Source of the DNA: Clostridia bacterium
GTDB taxonomy: Bacteria; Bacillota; Clostridia; Lachnospirales; Lachnospiraceae
Reading direction: 5' to 3'
Length of the DNA: 64,000 nucleotides
NCBI GenBank assembly: GCA_003249225.1
Contig: QKJQ01000025.1
Span: 51,222-115,221 of the forward strand
Shown here: positions 17,836 to 26,639 of the stretch, one piece after another
Position numbering within the stretch: the first letter of the stretch is position 1
Layout of the letters: each line of letters begins with the position of its first letter
The notes under the pieces: generated by a model
What the model was told of the DNA's origin: nothing
The model's input: the letters and a program-made list of their open reading frames with translations, nothing else
Databases searched by the model: none
Program-made: the position numbers and the translations under genes

Positions 17836-18723
17836 ATGTCATTATTTACAGGCGCAGGTGTAGCGCTGATTACACCAATGAAGGATAATCTGGATGTGAA
17901 TTACGAAAAGATGGGTGAACTGATCGATGATCAGATCGCGAATGGAACAGACAGTCTTATCATATGTGGAACAACGGGTGAAGCGTCCACATTGTCTCAT
18001 GAAGAACATATTGAGACGATTCGTTTTGCCGCAGAGCATACGAAAGGCAGAGTGCCGGTTATTGCTGGAACAGGATCGAACAGCACGGAGACTGCAATTT
18101 ATTTATCATCGGAAGCAAAAAAAGCAGGAGCGGACGGATTGCTTTTAGTCTCTCCTTATTATAACAAAGCAACACAGAAAGGTCTGATCGGACATTTTAC
18201 CGCGGTAGCAAAAGCGGTTGACCTTCCAATCATTTTATATAACATACCCGGACGCACAGGTGTTAACATTCTTCCGGCTACCGTTGCCTCTATGGTTAAG
18301 AACGTAGATACGATCATTGGTATGAAAGATGCCAGTGGAGACATCGCTCAGATCGCTTATACGATGGCCTTATGTGAAGGAAAGCTGGATCTTTATTCCG
18401 GAAATGATGACATGATCGTGCCGTTGCTTTCCTTAGGCGGTAAGGGCGTTATATCCGTCCTGTCCCATGTTGCGCCAAAGGATACGCATGACATGGTAGC
18501 AAAATACCTGGCAGGAGATACAAAGGGAAGTCTTGCACTTCAGATGAAGTACATGCCGCTGATCAAAGCACTTTTCTGCGAAGTAAATCCGATTCCGGTA
18601 AAAGCTGCGATGAATATGCTTGGCTGGAAGGTAGGTTCACTCAGAATGCCTTTGTCCGAAATGGAAGAAGCAAATGCTGCATATCTTGAAAAAGAACTGA
18701 AAGCAGTTGGAATCTTGCAATAG
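17836..18723 (+). CDS. dapA: 4-hydroxy-tetrahydrodipicolinate synthase
   Basis: This enzyme condenses pyruvate with aspartate semialdehyde in the lysine/diaminopimelate pathway. At 295 residues it has the family length. GTTGEASTLSHEEH is at about 43, the Tyr of SPYYNKAT at about 107, YNIPGRTG at about 134 and the Schiff-base Lys in IIGMKDASGD at about 163. The start with GGAGG eight bases upstream is ATG 17836; the ORF extends upstream in frame to 17806 without need. It is controlled by the lysine riboswitch. Its stop codon begins a tandem repeat. Confidence 0.95.
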   Translation: MSLFTGAGVALITPMKDNLDVNYEKMGELIDDQIANGTDSLIICGTTGEASTLSHEEHIETIRFAAEHTKGRVPVIAGTGSNSTETAIYLSSEAKKAGADGLLLVSPYYNKATQKGLIGHFTAVAKAVDLPIILYNIPGRTGVNILPATVASMVKNVDTIIGMKDASGDIAQIAYTMALCEGKLDLYSGNDDMIVPLLSLGGKGVISVLSHVAPKDTHDMVAKYLAGDTKGSLALQMKYMPLIKALFCEVNPIPVKAAMNMLGWKVGSLRMPLSEMEEANAAYLEKELKAVGILQ

Positions 18724-18796
18724 AAGACAGTATGGAGACCAGAAGGCAGTATTGAGTTTTAGAAGACAATATGGAGACCAGAAGGTAATAGTGAAC
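18721..18796 (+). repeat. 39-base direct duplication starting at the dapA stop codon
   Basis: Two copies, 18721-18759 and 18760-18796, each beginning TAGAAGACA and sharing TATGGAGACCAGAAGG. The first copy starts exactly with the dapA stop codon. It lies in the 183-base gap before dapB. Confidence 0.85.
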
Positions 18797-18906
18797 TAAA
18801 AATAGTCTTGTATTGCATGAGACAGAGTATGATAGAGAACACAACCTACAGAAATCATTGAATATAGTAGTTTTGCGCTTAGAAAGGCGCAGGAACGGAG
18901 GGAAAA

Positions 18907-19662
18907 ATGACCAGAGTTATACTTCGCGGCTGCAACGGAAGAATGGGTAAAATGATTACAGAGCAGCTAAAAGTAAGCGATATCCTTGAAATTGTGGCCG
19001 GTGTTGACCGTTTTGATGACAAAACGAATACTTACCCAGTCTTTGAATCATTTACTGCCTGCAACGTACAGGCTGATGTTATCATTGATTTTTCATCCCC
19101 CCAGGATATCGAGGAAATGTTTGCATATGCAGTTACCAGTAATATTGGAATTGTTCTTTGTACAACAGGACTTTCTGAAGAGCAGATCAGCATGATTGGC
19201 GAAATATCAAAGAAAATTCCGGTTCTGCGGTCGGCAAACATGTCTCTTGGGATCAACCTTTTAATGCAGCTTTTACAGGCAGCGACCAAAGTATTGGAAC
19301 GTGCTGATTTTGATATCGAAATTGTGGAACGTCATCATAACCAAAAGCTGGATGCACCATCCGGTACAGCACTTGCCCTTGCGGATGCGATAAAAGAAGT
19401 GCTTACAGATGAAACTTCCTATTGTTATGATCGATCGGACCGCAGAGAAAAGAGAAGAAAGAATGAAATCGGTATTTCTGCAGTACGCGGCGGAACGATT
19501 GTTGGTGAACATGAAGTGATCTTCGCAGGAAGAGATGAAGTCATTGAATTCAAACATACAGCATACTCCCGCGCAGTATTTGCCAATGGAGCGATTTCAG
19601 CAGCAAGGTTTCTTGCGGGGAAAGCACCTGGAATGTACAGCATGGCAGATGTAGTGTTATAG
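18907..19662 (+). CDS. dapB: 4-hydroxy-tetrahydrodipicolinate reductase
   Basis: A 251-residue NAD(P)H reductase following DapA in lysine and diaminopimelate synthesis. The nucleotide loop is GCNGRMGKM (residues 8-16) and the active-site signature is VERHHNQKLDAPSGTALALA (about 140-159). GGTIVGEHEVIFAG lies near 197. The start has an ACGGAGG site. It follows dapA on the same strand after a repeat-bearing gap and probably shares its transcript. Confidence 0.95.
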   Translation: MTRVILRGCNGRMGKMITEQLKVSDILEIVAGVDRFDDKTNTYPVFESFTACNVQADVIIDFSSPQDIEEMFAYAVTSNIGIVLCTTGLSEEQISMIGEISKKIPVLRSANMSLGINLLMQLLQAATKVLERADFDIEIVERHHNQKLDAPSGTALALADAIKEVLTDETSYCYDRSDRREKRRKNEIGISAVRGGTIVGEHEVIFAGRDEVIEFKHTAYSRAVFANGAISAARFLAGKAPGMYSMADVVL

Positions 19663-19697
19663 GAACGTTGATGGCAGGAATTATATTTATTTACGTC

Positions 19698-19739
19698 CGG
19701 TCAGTCAGGTATTTATAGCGGAAATACCTGACTGCCTGG
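19698..19739 (+). other. Strong hairpin downstream of dapB without a T run
   Basis: A perfect 13-bp stem CAGTCAGGTATTT/AAATACCTGACTG around ATAGCGG, extendable outward by TCCG/TGGA. No T run follows, so it is not a textbook terminator. The rest of 19740-19940 holds no gene that I can see. Confidence 0.6.
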
Positions 19740-19941
19740 ATGAATTACAGTATTGGTCCTGAGGTGAACGCATTTCATTATGGAGCATATATTTTCTTTC
19801 GTTAATAGAAAGCTTCCTATACAGAAAAGGATCCAGAAATATTCAACAGTAAAAGCGAAGCCAAAATTCAAGTGAATACTGCAGGACCCTCTTCGAAGAA
19901 CCACAGTACTATCCACAAAGAGGCCATTTTTGCGGAAGCTC

Positions 19942-19970
19942 TTGACATTTCTTTCTGCTTCGGCTATAGT
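19942..19970 (+). promoter_or_regulatory. Sigma-A promoter of the pheST leader
   Basis: TTGACA, 17 bases, TATAGT. It precedes the T-box leader. Confidence 0.8.
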
Positions 19971-20029
19971 ATCAGGAAGAAGTATTACATAGAAAAAGCT
20001 ATGATAACGGATTAGTACACTTTTGTTTT

Positions 20030-20234
20030 CCGACAGAGAGAGACCGTCACCGGCTGTAAGCGGTCTTAGGTTCAGACAAATGTTGCAGAGTGCAGATGAT
20101 GTTTATGCATTTTGCAGGTGGAATTTCACCGGAGGAGCTTTCACTGTGAAACCATTTGGGAGCAGTGAACGTATTGGTCACGTTACGATCTTAGAGGATG
20201 CGTATTTTGCATCGAACCCGGGTGGTACCACGAA
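20030..20234 (+). ncRNA. T-box leader of pheST
   Basis: The T-box proper, GGGTGGTACCACG, is at 20220-20232. Upstream are GACAGAGAGAGACC and a stem-loop AGACCG/CGGTCT typical of the start of Stem I. A likely Phe specifier TTC lies at 20125-20127 in GAATTTCACC; this assignment is inferred from the downstream gene and was not folded. Uncharged tRNA-Phe should favour read-through into pheS. Confidence 0.88.
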
Positions 20235-20271
20235 GTTTTCTCGTCCCAGTGACTGAGAAGGCTTTTTTTTA
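20235..20271 (+). terminator. T-box-controlled terminator
   Basis: TTTTCTCGTC pairs with GAC-TGAGAAGG (one bulged base) over a CCAGT loop, followed by eight T. The 5' arm overlaps the end of the T-box element. Confidence 0.75.
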
Positions 20272-20292
20272 TTGAATGAAGGAGGATAAAAT

Positions 20293-21330
20293 ATGTTAGA
20301 AATTGTAGAAAAGTTAAAAAAAGAGTTTGATGCAAAGCTCGCAGAGAGTAAATCAAACGATGAAATCGAAGCAATACGTATTGCGTACCTTGGTAAGAAA
20401 GGTGCTGTTACAGATGTGTTAAAGAGTTTAAAAGACATGGATGCTGAGATGAAGAAGCAGGTTGGGCAGCAGGTAAATGTGTTAAAGGATGAGATTGAAG
20501 AGAAGCTTCGTCTTCAGGCAAAGAAAATGGAAGAGATCAAGTATCAGATGGCTATGGAACGTGCGGAACCATTTGACTTTTCAATACCGAGTACGCAGGA
20601 GATTGGAAGCCTTCATCCAATTACAATCGTACAGCGCCAGATCGAGACTATATTCAAATCGATGGGATTCATCATAGAAGATGGGCTTGAGATCCAGACG
20701 GAATACAACAACTTTGAAGCGGTCAATATTCCAAAGCATCATCCGGCCAGAGATATGCAGGACACCTATTATCTGAGCAATGGACAGCTTCTTAAGACAC
20801 ATACATCGGCAGCACAGAATGCAATCATGAGAAAATACGGTGCTCCAAAGCCGGGAGAACCTCTTCGTGTTCTCTTCCCTGGCCGTTGTTTTCGTAATGA
20901 GAACATTGATGCATCCCATGAGAATACATTCTTCCAGTTAGAAGGTATGATGATCGGTGATAATATATCGATATCCAACTTAATCTACTTCATGAAGGTA
21001 CTCCTTTCCGAAGTTTTTGAACGTGATGTGAAGGTTCGCCTTCGTCCGGGCTTCTTCCCGTTTGTGGAACCGGGATTTGAACTTGATATTAACTGTCTGA
21101 TCTGTGGAGGGAAAGGCTGTTCTACCTGTAAACAATCAGGATGGCTGGAATTACTTCCATGCGGTATGATTCACCCGAATGTACTGACGATGGGCGGTAT
21201 TGACCCTGAGAAATATACGGGCTTTGCTTTTGGTCTTGGACTTACACGTCTTGCCATGATGAAGTACGGTATTAAAGACATCCGCGTTCTAAACAGCGGT
21301 AATCTGAAAGCATTGAAACAGTTTAAATAG
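20293..21330 (+). CDS. pheS: Phenylalanyl-tRNA synthetase alpha subunit
   Basis: A class II synthetase subunit of 345 residues that activates phenylalanine. The N-terminal coiled coil spans about 1-90. Motif 1 region HHPARDMQD, motif 2 LFPGRCFRNENIDASHE and motif 3 FGLGLTRLAMM are all present. The Cys-rich CLICGGKGCSTCKQSGW element is usual for this subfamily. It sits 13 bases before pheT and is under T-box control. Confidence 0.96.
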   Translation: MLEIVEKLKKEFDAKLAESKSNDEIEAIRIAYLGKKGAVTDVLKSLKDMDAEMKKQVGQQVNVLKDEIEEKLRLQAKKMEEIKYQMAMERAEPFDFSIPSTQEIGSLHPITIVQRQIETIFKSMGFIIEDGLEIQTEYNNFEAVNIPKHHPARDMQDTYYLSNGQLLKTHTSAAQNAIMRKYGAPKPGEPLRVLFPGRCFRNENIDASHENTFFQLEGMMIGDNISISNLIYFMKVLLSEVFERDVKVRLRPGFFPFVEPGFELDINCLICGGKGCSTCKQSGWLELLPCGMIHPNVLTMGGIDPEKYTGFAFGLGLTRLAMMKYGIKDIRVLNSGNLKALKQFK

Positions 21331-21343
21331 GAGGAGAACGCAT

Positions 21344-23716
21344 ATGTATATATCAATGAACTGGATTTCGGACTTTGTTGATCTGTCCGGAGTTGACATA
21401 AAACAATTGATCGGAAGATTCACACTTGCAACGGCAGAAGTAGAAGAAATAATTGAGTACGGAACCGATATCCGCGATGTAGTAGTTGGAAAGATCGTAT
21501 CACTGGAAGATCATCCGAATTCAAAAAAACTGCATGTATTGAAAGTCGATACGGGAGAAGAAATCGTTGACTGTGTCTGCGGTGCTCCGAATGCCGTTCA
21601 GGGTGCCGTTGTTGCATTTGCAAAATGCGGCGGCAGTGTGAAAGGTATGGAGATTGGAGAAGCTACGATTGCGGGCTGTCCAAGCCGTGGTATGTGCTGC
21701 TCTGAAAAAGAACTTGGCATTAGTGAGGATCATTCCGGTATTATGATACTGGACGAGAATCTTGTTCTCGGAACCAGCATTAAGGATCTGATCGCCATGG
21801 ATGATATTATATTTGAAGTTGATAATAAATCCTTAACGAACCGTCCTGATCTTTGGGGACACTATGGTATTGCAAGAGAGATCGCAGCACTCTTAAAACG
21901 CCCGATGAAACCATTGTCACTTTATGATACAGCGTCTTTCTCTGCTCTGCCTGCCGTTGATCTTGCGATTGAAACAGAACTTTGCTACCGTTATTCCTGT
22001 ATCGGGGTTGAGAATGTAACAAAGAATGTATCTCCTTATAATATGAAGGTCCGCCTGATGTATTGCGGGCAGCGTCCAATTAATCTGCTTGCGGATTTGA
22101 CGAATTATCTTATGATGGAACTTGGGCAGCCAATGCATGCATTTGACAAGAATAAAGTTGATAAAGTAAGAGTAAAGACCTTTGATCATGAAAAAGAATT
22201 TGTTACTCTTGATAGTACGGTACGTATGATCGAACCTGGAATCATGATGATCTGTGATGACGATGAACCGGTTGCGGTTGCCGGAATCATGGGCGGTCTG
22301 CATTCGGAAATTGAAGATGACACAACCTCTCTGATGCTGGAATCCGCAAATTTTGACGGGGTATCCATTCGAAAGAGTGCAACAAAGCTTGGTATGCGTA
22401 CAGAAGCAAGCGCCAGATATGAGAAAACACTGGATCCTGAGATGACAGTTATGGCAATTGAAAGGTTCCTTTATATTCTCAGGGAAATCGATCCGGGTGT
22501 TACAGTCATCACTGCAATGACGGATGCTTATCCGATACACTATGACATCATTCATATTCAGTTTGACAAAGCATATGTGGATAAATACACAGGAATCGAC
22601 ATTTCAAAAGAGGAAATCATCGAGACACTGACGGCACTTGAATTCAAGGTGAAAAATGACGGAGATGATTTTGAAGTTGTTGTCCCGACTTTCCGGGCAA
22701 CAAAGGATGTTACGATAAAAGCAGATATTATTGAAGAAATCACAAGAATTTACGGATATGATAATTTTGAACTCACATCAACCGCCAGCCTTCTGGCACC
22801 TATCCGTCCGGATAAGGCAAGAGAAGATGAATACAGCATAAAGAAGCTGTTAAGTGAACGTTTTGGATGCAGTGAGGTACACAGCTATATCTGGTATGAC
22901 GCAAAGATGAACAAAGAACTGGGGCTCGAACCTTCCAGTGATGTTAGAGTCGTTAATTCAGTTGCTTCGGAAAATGATGCGATCCGTTCCTCCATTATTC
23001 CAACCCTGCTTGGATTTGTCTATAAAAATCTTGACAATTATCCATCTGTAAAGCTATATGAAATTGGTCGGGTAGTGAAAGGATTTACAGCAGAAGGACT
23101 TTGCAATGAAAGAAAAGTTCTTTCCATTGTGAATGCCTCGAAAGAAAAGAGTACAAAGCAGCTTCTTTTAGAAGTAAAAGAAATGGTAGAAACAATTACA
23201 GACCAGTTGAAGAATAAAAAAGTCACTTATGCACCGTTAGAGTCGCTTGAAGGCTGGAGTCATCCTAAGAATTCAGCTAAGATTCTGATGAATGGAAGTG
23301 AGCTCGGTTCACTTACTGAGGTCAACCCAAGAGTTTCAGACTGTATCGATAAAAAAGTTAATGTGGCCGTAGCGGAAATTGATTTGGCGGCTTTTGCAGA
23401 ACAGGATAAAATTCAGGTCGAATACAGAGAAATTTCAAAATTCCCTGGCATTAGTATTGATCTAAGTCTTTTGGTCGAGGAATCCATGCCGTTTGGTCTG
23501 ATTCACGATACTGTGATGTCTTACGATTGCAAATTCCTGCAGCGCTGTGATTACATTGACATGTACAAAGACCAGGCGCTTAACGGAAAAGTCAGCATGA
23601 CGATCCGTATGCAGTTTATGTCTTATGAAAGCACACTTTCAGGAGAAGAAGTTAATGGATACACTCAGGATATCTTAAAGCTTCTTGCAGAGAAGGACAT
23701 TAAGATAAGAGAATAG
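21344..23716 (+). CDS. pheT: Phenylalanyl-tRNA synthetase beta subunit
   Basis: A 790-residue subunit that binds tRNA-Phe and edits mischarged Tyr. It has the N-terminal tRNA-binding fold (about 40-150), the B3/B4 editing domain (about 210-380, with GIMGG), the B5 domain (about 395-475), the catalytic-like core and a C-terminal anticodon-binding FDX-ACB domain (about 695-790, starting EISKFPG). It is the last gene of the T-box operon, preceded by AGGAGG. Confidence 0.96.
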   Translation: MYISMNWISDFVDLSGVDIKQLIGRFTLATAEVEEIIEYGTDIRDVVVGKIVSLEDHPNSKKLHVLKVDTGEEIVDCVCGAPNAVQGAVVAFAKCGGSVKGMEIGEATIAGCPSRGMCCSEKELGISEDHSGIMILDENLVLGTSIKDLIAMDDIIFEVDNKSLTNRPDLWGHYGIAREIAALLKRPMKPLSLYDTASFSALPAVDLAIETELCYRYSCIGVENVTKNVSPYNMKVRLMYCGQRPINLLADLTNYLMMELGQPMHAFDKNKVDKVRVKTFDHEKEFVTLDSTVRMIEPGIMMICDDDEPVAVAGIMGGLHSEIEDDTTSLMLESANFDGVSIRKSATKLGMRTEASARYEKTLDPEMTVMAIERFLYILREIDPGVTVITAMTDAYPIHYDIIHIQFDKAYVDKYTGIDISKEEIIETLTALEFKVKNDGDDFEVVVPTFRATKDVTIKADIIEEITRIYGYDNFELTSTASLLAPIRPDKAREDEYSIKKLLSERFGCSEVHSYIWYDAKMNKELGLEPSSDVRVVNSVASENDAIRSSIIPTLLGFVYKNLDNYPSVKLYEIGRVVKGFTAEGLCNERKVLSIVNASKEKSTKQLLLEVKEMVETITDQLKNKKVTYAPLESLEGWSHPKNSAKILMNGSELGSLTEVNPRVSDCIDKKVNVAVAEIDLAAFAEQDKIQVEYREISKFPGISIDLSLLVEESMPFGLIHDTVMSYDCKFLQRCDYIDMYKDQALNGKVSMTIRMQFMSYESTLSGEEVNGYTQDILKLLAEKDIKIRE

Positions 23717-23793
23717 TGTTACATAAACTAAAGTTTACAGTTATGACAGCAAGGTACGAATACCTAATTCGAAATCAATGAAATATAAGTGAA

Positions 23794-23825
23794 AAAATCC
23801 AGAATAAATAAAATCCAGAACGATT
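23794..23825 (+). repeat. 16-base direct duplication after pheT
   Basis: AAAATCCAGAATAAAT is followed directly by AAAATCCAGAACGATT. Confidence 0.6.
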
Positions 23826-23840
23826 AAAAAACTGAAGTGG

Positions 23841-23959
23841 ATATAAAAAAGCAGTTGTATGCTAAATGATATACTTCCTTCTAAGTAACAAGTTTATTAT
23901 TATTTCACTTGTCTGCTTAGAAGGAAGCATATCAAAGCATATAAACTGCTTTTTTTATA
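23841..23959. repeat. Long imperfect inverted repeat (about 52-base arms)
   Basis: The arms ATATAAAAAAGCAGTTGTATG and so on to AACAAGT, and ACTTGTCTGCTTAGAAGG to CTGCTTTTTTTATAC, pair along almost all their length around a T-rich loop (TTATTATTATTTC). It can end the pheST transcript, but is much longer than an ordinary terminator. It occupies the centre of the gap 23717-24185. Confidence 0.8.
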
Positions 23960-24102
23960 CAAAGGTAAGCCGAGCGAAATTGAAAATAATAATGATGAAA
24001 CCGCAAGTATAAAATGTCAATAAAGGAAATATAATATTTATATAGTCAATACGTGAATATAAAAAGGCGATTTATTTAGTAAGCAAAAGGTAATTAAAAA
24101 AA

Positions 24103-24131
24103 TTGACAAAATGATGAAAAAAGTATATAGT
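24103..24131 (+). promoter_or_regulatory. Sigma-A promoter of the chemoreceptor gene
   Basis: TTGACA, 17 bases, TATAGT, 54 bases before the start codon. No motility-type sigma-D promoter was seen. Confidence 0.75.
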
Positions 24132-24185
24132 TTATTTGTGGGCATGTAAAATATATGATAAATTTTTGGCATCGGGAGGTAAAAT

Positions 24186-25955
24186 ATGATTAAACAGACG
24201 AGGATAGGAGCAAAAGTAATTATTTTAGCTGGTCCGGCATTGATAGCACTCATTGCTTTAACTGCAATTTTCTTTTTCACGGTAAAAAAATATGAGAGTG
24301 TAATGTATATTACGGAGAATACTCTGTTTGATGCAAGCGTAACATTATTAAATGCAGACAGAGATTTTCATCAGGCATTGATAGGGGACATCAATGCACA
24401 GAATAATCCAGAAGCAAAAGAAACTTTTTTAAATGATTATAATGAGAATTTGGGACAGGTAGTTGAACGTGTTGGATTAACTGCTGAGGCAGTAAAAGGT
24501 ATTGAAGAACTATACAGTGAGGTAACAATACGCAGCATGTTCATCGAGATCAATGGATCAGAAAACGCTGATGATCCAGATGGTTACCTGGAAAAAACTC
24601 AGACATTCCAGCAGATGGAGGCAGACTTCTATAAAGCTCTTGATGCATGGGAAGCAATGTATGATCCTGCAACAGATACCGGTGACAGTCTTGCACAGGC
24701 GGGGCAGTTCAGTGTAGTTCGTGCCTACCTCGATGATATGGAGAACATAATTGACGAATATACAACGGTATACCTTCATGATGTTAATCAGACGATGAAT
24801 ACCTTGTCTAGCGTACTCATCCTGTGTATGATACTTCTTGCAGTCGGAAGTACTTTTGTTGCCGTTATCATTGGACGCTATTTTAATAAAAGCATCGCTA
24901 TTGCAAAAAAAGGTGTTACCAATCTTGCTGCACGAGATCTTACAATGCAGCCTGAAGTTATTAACAGCCGCGATGAACTCGGTGACCTTACGAATGCGAC
25001 GAACGGTCTTTATGAAATGATGAGAAAAATCATGAATAACTTGAATGATACCGTGAAGGAGCTCTTTGATTCAACCGACAAGATGAGTGAAAATACTTCA
25101 GAAACAACAGCGGCAACAAGGCAGATCACGGATGCGATTGGTGAAATGGCCGGCAATATAACCGGGCAGGCACAGGATACCGAAGTAGCATCAAATGAAG
25201 TTCAAAAACTCCTTAGTATCGTTGAGAAAAACAGTGTGAGCGCACAGAATCTGACAGGTGTAAGCAATACCATACGTAATGCAACGACAGAAGGCATGAG
25301 CGTTGTAAATGAACTTCAGGTAACAACAAATAAAAGCCAGAGTACCTTTGAGAATATATTCAACGTAATCAGTGAGATGAATACCAGTGCAACAAAAATC
25401 GGTGAAGCAAGCAGCCTTATATCAGGAATTGCTACCCAGACGAATCTTCTGTCCCTGAATGCAAGTATTGAAGCAGCCAGAGCCGGAGAAGCTGGAAAAG
25501 GTTTTGCTGTTGTTGCCAATGAGATCAGACAGCTTGCGGAACAATCAGCGAATGCAGTACGAACCATCGATGATATGCTTGCTGAACTTCAGCAGAATGC
25601 AAAAAAAGCAGATGAACAAAGTTCTGATGTTAAGAAAGTTGTTAAACAGCAGAGTACGAATGTTGAAGAAACAAAAGCGAAATATGTTGCTATCGTTGAT
25701 ACAATAGATGCAATCAACAGAGAAATCAACGCGTTGCAGCAGGTGAGTGAAAGCATGAACACAAGCTGTAAGTCCGTAGTGGATCTGATTGCGAATCTTT
25801 CCGCCGGAGCAGAAGAAAATGCAGCGACCAGTGAAGAAACATCAGCATCAGCAGAATATATTCTTACCAGTATGAATGCGATGAAAGATGTGGGTAATAC
25901 GGTAAATATGTTAGCAAAAGACTTGAAAAAAATCCTTTCGGAGTTTAAGCTGTAA
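24186..25955 (+). CDS. Methyl-accepting chemotaxis protein
   Basis: A 589-residue membrane receptor. Membrane segment 1 (about 12-35) and segment 2 (about 205-230) flank an external helical ligand domain of about 165 residues of 4-helix-bundle type. A HAMP domain (about 232-285) and a long coiled-coil signalling domain follow; the conserved hairpin tip is near residue 420-445, with [20 protein letters not shown] and [16 protein letters not shown]. The ligand is unknown. No che genes or flagellar genes are nearby, so its partner kinase is elsewhere. Confidence 0.93.
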   Translation: MIKQTRIGAKVIILAGPALIALIALTAIFFFTVKKYESVMYITENTLFDASVTLLNADRDFHQALIGDINAQNNPEAKETFLNDYNENLGQVVERVGLTAEAVKGIEELYSEVTIRSMFIEINGSENADDPDGYLEKTQTFQQMEADFYKALDAWEAMYDPATDTGDSLAQAGQFSVVRAYLDDMENIIDEYTTVYLHDVNQTMNTLSSVLILCMILLAVGSTFVAVIIGRYFNKSIAIAKKGVTNLAARDLTMQPEVINSRDELGDLTNATNGLYEMMRKIMNNLNDTVKELFDSTDKMSENTSETTAATRQITDAIGEMAGNITGQAQDTEVASNEVQKLLSIVEKNSVSAQNLTGVSNTIRNATTEGMSVVNELQVTTNKSQSTFENIFNVISEMNTSATKIGEASSLISGIATQTNLLSLNASIEAARAGEAGKGFAVVANEIRQLAEQSANAVRTIDDMLAELQQNAKKADEQSSDVKKVVKQQSTNVEETKAKYVAIVDTIDAINREINALQQVSESMNTSCKSVVDLIANLSAGAEENAATSEETSASAEYILTSMNAMKDVGNTVNMLAKDLKKILSEFKL

Positions 25956-25989
25956 TTGTAACATGGTAAAGCAGTGAAAGGAGATTTTT

Positions 25990-26541
25990 TTGAAGAAAGT
26001 ATATTTATTTTTGGCAGATGGTTTTGAAGAAGTTGAGGCACTTGCTGTGGTTGATATGCTTCGCAGAGTTGGAATAAATGTAGTTACTGTATCGATTATG
26101 GGAAATGAGATAGTTACAGGTTCTCATTCAATACGAGTTATTTCAGATACGGTGTTCGAAAGTTCTGACTGGTCACAAGGTGACATGCTGATCCTGCCCG
26201 GTGGCGGAATCGGAGCGAAAAATCTTTCGGAGCATGAAGGACTTGGTACCTTACTTGTAAGATATGCAAAAGAAGATAAATGGCTGGCAGCAATCTGCGC
26301 AGCACCAGGGGTTCTTGGTAAATACGGACTTTTGGCAGGAAAACAGGCGACCTGTTACCCCGGTCATGAAGATAAGATGACAGGAGCTACGCCGGTAGTA
26401 ATTCCGGCAATTGTTGATGGGAAGATTATAACAGGAAGAGGGATGGGATCTACCCTTGATTTTGCTTTGAAAATCGTAGAGATGCTGGAAAGCAAAGAAG
26501 CCGCAGACAAATTAAAAGAACAGATTTTATATAAGAATTAA
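25990..26541 (+). CDS. DJ-1/PfpI family protein (YajL/ThiJ-like)
   Basis: A 183-residue single-domain protein. The nucleophile Cys103 lies in AAICAAPGVLG, and Glu16 in FEEVEA matches the conserved acidic partner. Members act as chaperones, glyoxalases or protein deglycases; the activity here is open. The start is TTG 25990, six bases after AAAGGAG; no ATG fits. It is 34 bases after the chemoreceptor gene and may be co-transcribed. Confidence 0.88.
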   Translation: MKKVYLFLADGFEEVEALAVVDMLRRVGINVVTVSIMGNEIVTGSHSIRVISDTVFESSDWSQGDMLILPGGGIGAKNLSEHEGLGTLLVRYAKEDKWLAAICAAPGVLGKYGLLAGKQATCYPGHEDKMTGATPVVIPAIVDGKIITGRGMGSTLDFALKIVEMLESKEAADKLKEQILYKN

Positions 26542-26606
26542 AAAATCGTGTACACTTATCCTCAAAGAGCCTGGTTCTTTGCGAGGAAAAGTGTACGCGA
26601 TTTTTA
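26542..26606. terminator. Bidirectional terminator between convergent genes
   Basis: A stem of about 21 bp, AAAATCGTGTACACTTATCCTC with GAGGAAAAGTGTACGCGATTTTT, flanked by A and T runs, serves the DJ-1 gene and the HD-domain gene. Confidence 0.85.
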
Positions 26607-26639
26607 TTTTTCGATCTGTATCTTATCAATTTTGCTTGA

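Noticed and set aside
21917..22555. 212-residue minus-strand frame inside pheT
   Set aside because: Antisense shadow with His/Cys/Arg-rich noise and no domain.
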